Part shown: one piece after another, positions 13,623 through 20,697 of the stretch | Numbering within the stretch: position 1 is the first letter of the stretch | Layout of the letters: every line of letters begins with the position of its first letter | Source of the DNA: Clostridia bacterium | GTDB lineage: Bacteria > Bacillota > Clostridia > UBA1212 > UBA1255 | Direction of reading: 5' to 3' | Length of the DNA: 33,626 bases | NCBI GenBank assembly: GCA_017613535.1 | Contig: JAGADO010000057.1 | Span: forward strand, 1 to 33,626 | Notes under the pieces: model-generated | Seen by the model: the letters and a program-made list of their open reading frames with translations, nothing else | Database searches by the model: none | Told to the model about the DNA's origin: nothing | Program-made: the position numbers and the translations under genes

Positions 13623-16600
13623 TCATTCCGTTCTGAGTGCGACCACCGGATCCTTCCTTGCCGCGCTGCCGGACGGGATGAGACCGGCGACGAGCGTCAG
13701 AAGCATACTGACGAAAATAAGTATTATTGCCGTGTTGAACGGCAGGTAGGCGCTGAGACTCTTCATGCCAGAAAGTGCGTGCACGATCGCGTTTATGGGC
13801 AGCGTAAGCACCCAGCTCAAAGCGACTCCGAAAACGCCTGAAACAAAACCTATTATCACAGTCTCGGCAATGAACATAGTCGAGACATTCTTTTTCGATG
13901 CGCCCAAAGCGCGCAGGATGCCTATCTCCTTCGTGCGCTCCTGGACGGATATCAGCGTGATGACGCCGATCATTATGGACGACACGACAAGAGATATTGC
14001 CACGAACGAAATAAGCACGTACGAAATGCTGTTGACGATCGTCGTGACCGAACTCATCAGTATTCCGACAAAATCCGTGTAGGCAATAGCAGAAAACTCA
14101 TCTTTGCCCTCGTTGTACTCGTCTATCATAGCCTTGATATTGTCCTTATCGGGGAACGTTGAAGTATAAATACTTATCGTTTCGGGGTCGTCGATATCAA
14201 CGCTTCCGAGCTTCGTGAGGTTTTCCTCATACGTGCTTTCCGAGAACTCGAGCGCAGAACTGTACAGCGCCGCGTACTGTTCATCGTTCAGCTCCGCGAT
14301 ATTCTGATCGAACATCGCAGCAAGTTCCTCATCAGTCATATTCTTAAACTGTTCCTTCGCCTTCTGCGCAAACTGGGTCCTGAACTGTTCGACGACCATT
14401 GAAGTCACAAGCTCTTTGAGATCCTCGTCACTCATATCTTTTATGTACTCTCTGAGCTCGTCTTCTGTAATATATCCCTGCCCTGCGGCACCGGAGACGA
14501 TAAGTTCTATCATTTTTTCGCGCGTAAGGCTACTTAGCATCTCTCCGACGGAATTGCTTATCAATTCCTCGGACGGCGACGTGACGATTCTCATAAACGC
14601 CTCTGCCTTGCCGGAAGTGTTTAGTCCTTTGGCATAATTTTTGAAAAGCTCGGCTTTTGCGGCATCGTCGAGCAGGTTAACATTACTCTTGAACGGAAGT
14701 CCCGTGAAAATATCCGTTCCGGTGTCGCTCTTCTGTGCCCGGGCAGCCGCGGATGACGCTGTTTTTTCGATGATATACTCCGTCAGTTTGTACGTATATC
14801 CGAGCGTTCCGCCCCTGAGCATCGGCGAGATCGCATCTTTTTTTGCTTTAACTATACCGCATATCTCTATATCTATACCGTTGTTGTAAAGATATCTGAG
14901 CCCCGCATCCGTAGCACGCAGATCGTTGTATTTTCCGGTTATTTCGTCCTTAACAAAACAGTCGGAGTTAACAATGATCTTCAGTTCCCTGCCGCAGATC
15001 TCCTCATAAGACCACTTTTCGTCCGGAACGTCAAGCTCCTCTCCCGACATGGCCTTGTCGATTATAGCGTCGATCTCATCCTGCGTCCTGAGTCCCAGAG
15101 CGTAAAGTGCAATATCAGAGATCTCGTTGTTGCTGTCAAGCACGAGAATAACCTGATTATACGCGGTCGGCCATTCACCGTATACCACATCGTACTGGGA
15201 CTTCACCGTTGCGCCGACCGTTTCTCCGTTGATGCCCGACAGCATTTCCTGCCACATACTGCTCGATGACGAAGACGAAGATGAGGACAAAAGGGACATC
15301 ATTGCGGAGCCGGAACTCCCGCTGCTGACCTCCGTTCTTGACGCCGCGCCCGAGCCGAAAATCTTCGTCAATATGCGTGTCGTTAGTTCAGTCGTGTCAG
15401 AGGCAACGATCTCTCCTTTAACGTTTTTCGTATACGCAAGAATGTCCATAGAGTACGTATAGCTGAGACCCGTTATGCTGCCTCCGTATTTGCTGCCGCT
15501 GTCCTTTGTCTGTTCGATAAGGTACTGCCTGAAAGACTTAAGGTCGTTTTCAATGACCGAGGTATTGTTGATCGAATTGACCATATTGTACATAGAGATC
15601 CGCTGATAGACCGCATCGTTCTCATGATCGTGATCGTTATCTCTGTTTCCGGCAATGTTCAAAAGCAGCTCGTTAAGGTCTATATGTGACCGCTCGATCG
15701 TTATCGGGTACGATGCAAGCGTCTCTTCCTGCACGCGGTCAATAAATCTGTTTGTTCCGGCAGATACGGAATATATCAGTGCTATGCCTATTATACCTAT
15801 ACTGCCGGCAAAGGCGGTCAATATCGTCCTGCCTTTTTTCGTAAACAGATTGTTCAGCGAAAGCATAATTGCTGTCGGAAGCGACATTGACGGCTTCTTT
15901 TTGCGTTTTCCTTTCTTTTGCCCGCCTTCTTCGGCCCGACTGACCTCTTCGGCATTTCCTTCCCTGACCTCAGCAGCCGGCTCTTCGCTGACCTCCTGAA
16001 GCGGAGCGGAGTCGTCAATTATCCTGCCGTCCAGCATCTTTACGATCCTTGTCGCGTATTTTTCTGCCAGGTCCGGATTATGAGTGACCATTATAACGAG
16101 GTGATCCTCGGATGCCTTTTTCAGCATCTCCATGATCTGAACGCTCGTCTCCGTATCAAGCGCTCCCGTAGGCTCGTCGGCAAGCACGATGCCCGGATCG
16201 TTTATAAGCGCTCTGGCAATGGCAACTCTCTGCGCCTGCCCGCCGGACAGCTGCGCCGGTTTCTTCTTTATCTGATCTCCCAGCCCCACATCTTCAAGCG
16301 CCTGCACCGCGGCTTTTTTTCGCTCCGGTTTCGAAACGCCGGAGAGCGTCAGCGCAAGTTCAACATTTCTCAGCACGCTCTGGTGAGGTATGAGATAATA
16401 GTTCTGAAAGACGAACCCTATAGTATGGTTTCTGTACGTGTCCCAATCCCGGTCCGAGTACTGTTTAGTACTGCGTCCGTCAATGACAAGGTCGCCTTCA
16501 GTATAATGATCCAGGCCGCCAATAATATTGAGCAGCGTAGTCTTTCCGCATCCGGAAGGACCGAGAATCGCAACGAATTCCTTTTCCCTGAATTTTATAT

Positions 16601-16673
16601 CTATCCCTTTAAGAGCTTCAACTTTTCCGCCGCCGGTCGGATAATCTTTTTTTATTCCGTAAAGTTCCAGCAT
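13623..16673 (-). CDS. MacB/FtsX-type ABC transporter, ATPase-permease fusion with large outer domain
   Basis: A 1016-residue protein. Residues 1-230 are a complete ABC ATPase: Walker A GPSGCGKT (38-45), Q-loop VFQ (about 90), signature LSGGQ (142-146), Walker B IVLADE (162-167), switch His (188). A charged linker (EEVSEEPAAEVREGNAEEVSR) leads to a first membrane segment (about 293-315), then roughly 570 residues outside the membrane including a Ser run (about 470-480), then three C-terminal segments of FtsX type (VLISFVAISLVVSSIMIGVITL onward). ATP-driven mechanical work on extracellular lipids, peptides or proteins is the usual role. ATG 16673 is chosen over the upstream frame because AGGAGGT lies 7 nt before it. 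It follows the TasA-like genes and may serve the same surface structure. Confidence 0.88.
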   Translation of the reverse strand: MLELYGIKKDYPTGGGKVEALKGIDIKFREKEFVAILGPSGCGKTTLLNIIGGLDHYTEGDLVIDGRSTKQYSDRDWDTYRNHTIGFVFQNYYLIPHQSVLRNVELALTLSGVSKPERKKAAVQALEDVGLGDQIKKKPAQLSGGQAQRVAIARALINDPGIVLADEPTGALDTETSVQIMEMLKKASEDHLVIMVTHNPDLAEKYATRIVKMLDGRIIDDSAPLQEVSEEPAAEVREGNAEEVSRAEEGGQKKGKRKKKPSMSLPTAIMLSLNNLFTKKGRTILTAFAGSIGIIGIALIYSVSAGTNRFIDRVQEETLASYPITIERSHIDLNELLLNIAGNRDNDHDHENDAVYQRISMYNMVNSINNTSVIENDLKSFRQYLIEQTKDSGSKYGGSITGLSYTYSMDILAYTKNVKGEIVASDTTELTTRILTKIFGSGAASRTEVSSGSSGSAMMSLLSSSSSSSSSSMWQEMLSGINGETVGATVKSQYDVVYGEWPTAYNQVILVLDSNNEISDIALYALGLRTQDEIDAIIDKAMSGEELDVPDEKWSYEEICGRELKIIVNSDCFVKDEITGKYNDLRATDAGLRYLYNNGIDIEICGIVKAKKDAISPMLRGGTLGYTYKLTEYIIEKTASSAAARAQKSDTGTDIFTGLPFKSNVNLLDDAAKAELFKNYAKGLNTSGKAEAFMRIVTSPSEELISNSVGEMLSSLTREKMIELIVSGAAGQGYITEDELREYIKDMSDEDLKELVTSMVVEQFRTQFAQKAKEQFKNMTDEELAAMFDQNIAELNDEQYAALYSSALEFSESTYEENLTKLGSVDIDDPETISIYTSTFPDKDNIKAMIDEYNEGKDEFSAIAYTDFVGILMSSVTTIVNSISYVLISFVAISLVVSSIMIGVITLISVQERTKEIGILRALGASKKNVSTMFIAETVIIGFVSGVFGVALSWVLTLPINAIVHALSGMKSLSAYLPFNTAIILIFVSMLLTLVAGLIPSGSAARKDPVVALRTE

Positions 16674-16743
16674 TTCGATTACCTCCTCTGCGGCAGCAAG
16701 CCGGTCCGTTTCAAACGTCTGCCGGCAGCGACGCATCGGATGT

Positions 16744-16772
16744 ATTTTATTCTAAATCACGGCAATGTTCAA
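16744..16772 (-). promoter_or_regulatory. Putative promoter for the ABC transporter gene
   Basis: On the minus strand, TTGAAC (16767-16772) and TAAAAT (16744-16749) are separated by 17 bp in the 95-bp gap before the ABC transporter. The -35 box overlaps the stop codon of the preceding TasA-like gene. The transporter may thus be transcribed separately as well as by read-through. Confidence 0.5.
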
Positions 16773-17341
16773 TACCCGCCCCAGTTTCCGATAATTTCCT
16801 CAGCCGTCGGCTTTCCGGACGGGTAACATATAAACTCAAGTGCTTCCGAATAAACGGACAGTCCCGCGTCGATCTTTTCTATATCCGCAGCCGTCACGGG
16901 CGTCCCGTCCGCATAATTACTCCTGAAAACCACACGCTCGATCAGCGGCTTCGTTGCCTCCCCCGGACTCAGCGGAAGAAGATAGTAATAAAATCCGTCC
17001 GGATTCAGGATCCAGTCTTCGCCTATTTCGAGCGGCTCCGTTATATTCCGGAGCCCATCATCCGTAAAAACAAGCCTCGCCCTGACGGTACACGTCAGAT
17101 TACCGGTGTTCGTTATCCTTACGACCTTTACGACCGGCTCGCCCGGTTCGGGCTGTTCAGGCAAAGGAGGAAAAGTCTCCGATATCTCTATCACCGTCTC
17201 ACCCTCGGTCATTTCATTGACCGCGTCATCCCTGTCGATCAGATATGCCAGCGTCACACCGGTGCACAAGACAACGACAGTGATGATCACACCTATTATC
17301 ATTGCCGCAGCCGGCCCTTTAACATTCCTTCCGTCCTTCAT
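16769..17341 (-). CDS. Small TasA/camelysin-like protein with SipW-type signal
   Basis: A 190-residue exported protein. A basic N-terminus (MKDGRNVKG) is followed by a long hydrophobic segment (about 12-33) ending TLAYLIDRDDAVNEMTEGE, which matches the SipW-type cleavage region seen in the neighbouring proteins (A-[YF]-[ML]-x-D...N-x-[FMI]-[TS]-x-G). The mature part contains VVRITNTGNLTCTVRARLVFTDDG, the beta-sandwich signature of TasA/camelysin repeats, and YYYLLPLSPGEATKPLIERV, repeated almost word for word in the larger upstream protein (YYYYTDVLSPGEVSEPLM). ATG 17341 overlaps the previous stop by ATGA; a GTG at 17347 is an alternative. It is probably a minor fibre or anchoring subunit. 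Confidence 0.75.
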   Translation of the reverse strand: MKDGRNVKGPAAAMIIGVIITVVVLCTGVTLAYLIDRDDAVNEMTEGETVIEISETFPPLPEQPEPGEPVVKVVRITNTGNLTCTVRARLVFTDDGLRNITEPLEIGEDWILNPDGFYYYLLPLSPGEATKPLIERVVFRSNYADGTPVTAADIEKIDAGLSVYSEALEFICYPSGKPTAEEIIGNWGGY

Positions 17342-19218
17342 GTCCACGCCCCCTTAACGATCGTATAATATCCGTGCGAAAGCCTTTCGGCCATCGTTTG
17401 TCCCTCCGCAATATGCGCGTTCTGAAGTCCGAACGCGCTGACGTCAACGTCGATCTCCGCCCCGTATTCGAGCTCTCCTTCGAGTATGTTTATGAACCTT
17501 ATCTCTTCGAACAGCGGAACGGAATCTTCCCCCGGGTCAAGCGCTTTAAGTTCATATCCGAACACATAATCGGCGTGTTTCGACCCGTCATTCGATGCGG
17601 CAATCACTTTCTCGATCATTGTCCAGCTTCCGTCAGGCGTAAACGAGAATAGTTCGCGTTCCGCCGCGGGAATTATCATCTTCGTTGCACCGTCAACGGT
17701 CGCCACATTTTTTATCGGTATCCTGACCCGGATATACGCGAGCATAGGTACTGTCCCTGTGTTCGTAACGGTCGGATCCTTTGAGACTGCCGCTCCGGGA
17801 TCAAGCACGTGTCCGGGCTCATAACCGGGCTCCGTCAGTTCTATCGAAAGACTCCCCGGGCTGATTTCGTTTTCGGCGCTCTCTTTATCAGTCATAAACG
17901 CAAATGTTCCGGACACGGTAAATATCACAACAGCCGCCAATGCTGCGGAAACAGCAGCTATCACAGGAATGATCCACGTCTTTCTGATCTTCCCTGCCCT
18001 GACGGCACCGCCGCTCAAGGATTCGTTGCCGCCGCCTTTTCCCGAAGCCAGCAAACGAATCAGCATCAGCAGGATAACTGCGGCTCCGGCTGCGATCATA
18101 TAAACGAAATAGATGCTCAATTCATTGTCGCCCGTCTGAGGGATCGGTTCGTTTCCTCCTCTTGCGCAGAATATCCAGTCAACGTCACCGGCAAGGTCCT
18201 GAAATTCGTTGCCCGCTTCAGGCGACAGCTTTAATTCAACCGTTATCTGCGTGTCAGAATCGGCCGCAATCGACCCCAGACTTATTCCTCCGCCGTACAG
18301 TTCCTCGAGCGCAAGGGCACGTCCATCCTGCCCTCCGTCTTCTGCCGCGCGGAGTTCCGGCACTGCTCCGTCGCGCCACACCGGCCCCTTGTAGACCGTC
18401 TTTCCGTTCGCTTTCACTTCTATCTCGGTATACCCTGTAAGCAGGCGGAGCAGCAATTCATCATTCCCTCTATCGCCGCACTCTGCCTTTAGAAATATCT
18501 CCGTGCTCTGCACGTTTGAGTTTCCGACGCTTATATTTTGTATGACGGTCTGGCCCGGGAGCAGATTCTTAAACGACGAAAACAGATCGCTGTTGTCTCC
18601 GAAATCAAATCCGCTTTCGGATCCTCTGAAAGTGACTCCGGACTCGCTGTCGTCACCGTGCTCAGGCCTCTCGTCATATTTTATACTCAGTTCATCATTT
18701 GTTTTGCCCCATATCCGGACACCTCCGGCAGCAGCCTGCACAGCTTCCATTACTATCGTGATGCGGCCCGGCCTCCCGGAAAAAACATTGTTAACATTCG
18801 GTCCGCTAAGCGAAAAAGAACGCATCAGCGGCTCGGATACTTCGCCCGGCGACAACACGTCTGTATAGTAGTAATATCCGCTTCCGGCGTCAAAGATCCA
18901 GTCGTCACCGTTCGTTTCGCAGGACAACTGCTCCGGATCTGCCGGTTCAAAGCTGTCCGTCCATTCTCCTTCGATGCGCACACGCACTATCTCATCCGAT
19001 TCGCCCGTGTTTTTCACCGAAACGATCTTGTCTATCGTATCTCCAGGCATCACAACCGTGTCCTGTTCGTAAATGTCAACTATCTCCGCGCTAAGATTCC
19101 CCACCGAAACGGTGTTGGTAGTCCTGTCCTCTCTGTACCAGTCCGCAGCCGCCAGTATGCCGCAAACGGCGAAAGAGCATACAAGCGCCGTCAGAATGAT
19201 AATATAAACTTTTTTCAT
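17338..19218 (-). CDS. Two-part TasA-like surface protein with two SipW-type signals and an internal IPQTGD motif
   Basis: A 626-residue protein. Residues 1-26 form an export signal followed by ADWYREDRTTNTVSVGNLSAEIV, a SipW-type junction. Residues 40-350 contain TasA-like segments (VSVKNTGESDEIVRVRIEG; YYYYTDVLSPGEV). A sortase-like IPQTGD lies at 359-364, then a membrane segment (about 374-390) and a basic loop (KGGG...RAGKIRK). A second membrane segment (about 424-441) ends GTFAFMTDKESAENEISPGSLSIEL, a second SipW-type signal, followed by another TasA-like domain to the end. The topology places both halves outside. No ATG lies between the halves; only a poorly placed TTG near residue 401 could restart. 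ATG 19218 has AGGGAGGT 9 nt upstream; the frame from 19353 is rejected. No sortase gene is seen here. Confidence 0.78.
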   Translation of the reverse strand: MKKVYIIILTALVCSFAVCGILAAADWYREDRTTNTVSVGNLSAEIVDIYEQDTVVMPGDTIDKIVSVKNTGESDEIVRVRIEGEWTDSFEPADPEQLSCETNGDDWIFDAGSGYYYYTDVLSPGEVSEPLMRSFSLSGPNVNNVFSGRPGRITIVMEAVQAAAGGVRIWGKTNDELSIKYDERPEHGDDSESGVTFRGSESGFDFGDNSDLFSSFKNLLPGQTVIQNISVGNSNVQSTEIFLKAECGDRGNDELLLRLLTGYTEIEVKANGKTVYKGPVWRDGAVPELRAAEDGGQDGRALALEELYGGGISLGSIAADSDTQITVELKLSPEAGNEFQDLAGDVDWIFCARGGNEPIPQTGDNELSIYFVYMIAAGAAVILLMLIRLLASGKGGGNESLSGGAVRAGKIRKTWIIPVIAAVSAALAAVVIFTVSGTFAFMTDKESAENEISPGSLSIELTEPGYEPGHVLDPGAAVSKDPTVTNTGTVPMLAYIRVRIPIKNVATVDGATKMIIPAAERELFSFTPDGSWTMIEKVIAASNDGSKHADYVFGYELKALDPGEDSVPLFEEIRFINILEGELEYGAEIDVDVSAFGLQNAHIAEGQTMAERLSHGYYTIVKGAWT

Positions 19219-19293
19219 AATGCAGTTACCTCCCTGAAATAACTTCAGGCCGTATCCGTATGCCTCTTCGCGGCTTAAGGCGCCGGACAGGCG

Positions 19294-19318
19294 GGTACGG
19301 CGGATCACGCGCCGTACC
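19294..19318 (-). promoter_or_regulatory. Strong hairpin between two TasA-like genes
   Basis: A perfect 9-bp inverted repeat, GGTACGGCG and CGCCGTACC, with a 7-nt loop lies in the 131-bp gap between the TasA-like gene and the two-part gene. No T-run follows on the minus strand, so it is not a standard terminator. A transcript-stabilising or partial-attenuation role, giving more of the upstream subunit, is a plausible inference. Confidence 0.5.
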
Positions 19319-19349
19319 TTATATCTCCGCCCCGTCTTCCGGCCGGCCG

Positions 19350-20060
19350 TCAATTAGTCGAGTCGTAGTTATGAACGATCGTACCGGCACTTATTTCGTT
19401 GTCAAGCGCGCTGAACGCCTCGGCGGCATTTGCAAAATTCTTCGCCTGGATCGCCTCAACGACAACGTCGATTTTAAACGCGCCGACTTTATCAAGCTGC
19501 ACCTGCGACCAGTCGGCAGGCACGACAACGTTCGTAAACAGTGCCACGCTGTCTCCCTCTTCGAGCACGCTGTTATAGTTGAAACAGTATTCGCCCTTCG
19601 CGCCTGTCGCAACTTCCGTGAAAGCGGGATTGACCATAGGCAGTGAAGAAATATCCGCGTTCGAATAAGAATTACCCGCAACGATGACGGTACCGGCTTT
19701 CTGTTTTCCCGCGTCGTACGTCGAATCAAATCTTATCATGCTCTTAATAAGCGCGATTCGCTCGTCATTCGTTATCACCGCTCCGGACGAGTCCTTAAGA
19801 TATACCCTCACCCTCACATAGCTGTCGTTTTTAACGCCTTTCACAACAGGATCCTTTTCAAGCGTGTCTCCCGGCACAACTTCTTCGCCGTCGCCAACGT
19901 CCCAGTTCTTTTCTTCAAGCGACACGTCAAGCGTTCCGACCGTAAACGTGTTTTCCTTTTCCTCCCAGTCCGTCATGTAGGCCATCGTCCCGCCAACGGC
20001 AAGGGCGGCCAGCAGACCGATCGTCAGAATACCGATAATGATTTTTTCGCTCCTTTTCAT
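19350..20060 (-). CDS. TasA/camelysin-like fibre protein with SipW-type signal
   Basis: A 236-residue protein beginning MKRSEKIIIGILTIGLLAAL, with the cleavage region AVGGTMAYMTDWEEKENTFTVGTLDV. This is the classic signal of SipW-dependent proteins (TasA, camelysin). The mature part carries GDTLEKDPVVKGVKNDSYVRVRVYLKD, the strand pattern shared by TasA-like proteins, and lacks any C-terminal membrane anchor. TasA forms biofilm fibres in Bacillus after SipW cleavage. Placed directly after the sipW-like gene (11 bp) and with the best ribosome site of the locus (AAGGAGGC), it is the likely major subunit. Function as a fibre is inferred from family. Confidence 0.85.
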   Translation of the reverse strand: MKRSEKIIIGILTIGLLAALAVGGTMAYMTDWEEKENTFTVGTLDVSLEEKNWDVGDGEEVVPGDTLEKDPVVKGVKNDSYVRVRVYLKDSSGAVITNDERIALIKSMIRFDSTYDAGKQKAGTVIVAGNSYSNADISSLPMVNPAFTEVATGAKGEYCFNYNSVLEEGDSVALFTNVVVPADWSQVQLDKVGAFKIDVVVEAIQAKNFANAAEAFSALDNEISAGTIVHNYDSTN

Positions 20061-20071
20061 AATGAGCCTCC

Positions 20072-20653
20072 TTAAAAATTATTTTCTGCTGCAAAAGCAG
20101 TCAGATCATATTGATTTGCCGCTGCGGCGCGGCGCCTGCTCATAATTATGTCGGCAATGATTACTGCGAAAAACACGGCTGCGGCAGCCGACAGCAATAT
20201 TATTTTTCCGCTCACGGTCCTGAGCTTTTCCGCAAGCGTTCCGAGGCCCGGCACACATAATTTCTGCACGCCCTTTACTGCGCTGTACGGTACAGGCGCA
20301 TCCTCGATCTTTCCGGCAATGCCTTTCGTTATCAGCACTCCGTTTTCCCTGTCGTTCCGTATAACTTTGTGGGTCACATAATTCCCGCCGATGAAATACG
20401 TGAGGTTCTCTCCGGGGACAACATTTTCCGGCTTTGCGGGGACGATCGCTATGAGGCTTCCGACAGGCAATTCAGGCTCCATTGACGACGACAAAACGCA
20501 CATATACCTCACTCCCGCCGCCTCTGATCCGATTATCAGTATGAGCAGCAGCGGTATCGCAACCGCAATGATCCTCCCTGCAATTCCTGCCGCTTTGATC
20601 AGCATCCTCAGGATCCCACTCTGCGATCGGCCGTAAACACCGCACCTGTCCAT
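20072..20653 (-). CDS. sipW: ER-type signal peptidase I, SipW-like
   Basis: A 193-residue membrane protein. One membrane segment (about 20-45) precedes the catalytic Ser region VLSSSMEPELPVGSLIAI, in which Ser-x-Met-Glu-Pro carries the nucleophile. The general base region reads YVTHKVIRND, with His instead of the Lys of ordinary bacterial peptidases, the mark of ER-type enzymes such as Bacillus SipW. GVLITKGIAGKIEDAPVPYSAVKG follows, and a second membrane segment lies near the C-terminus (about 150-172). It should process the TasA-like proteins encoded just downstream. ATG 20653 is preferred over TTG 20668 because GGAGGT sits 7 nt upstream and overlaps the TTG. Confidence 0.9.
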   Translation of the reverse strand: MDRCGVYGRSQSGILRMLIKAAGIAGRIIAVAIPLLLILIIGSEAAGVRYMCVLSSSMEPELPVGSLIAIVPAKPENVVPGENLTYFIGGNYVTHKVIRNDRENGVLITKGIAGKIEDAPVPYSAVKGVQKLCVPGLGTLAEKLRTVSGKIILLSAAAAVFFAVIIADIIMSRRRAAAANQYDLTAFAAENNF

Positions 20654-20697
20654 TGCCCTCACCTCCAATTAATAGTCCGTCAGTCCCTCATGCGCAC

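Noticed and set aside
17338..19353. Upstream extension of the two-part TasA-like gene to 19353
   Set aside because: The extra 45 residues are Arg-rich and cover a hairpin; the ATG at 19218 has a strong ribosome site and starts a proper export signal.
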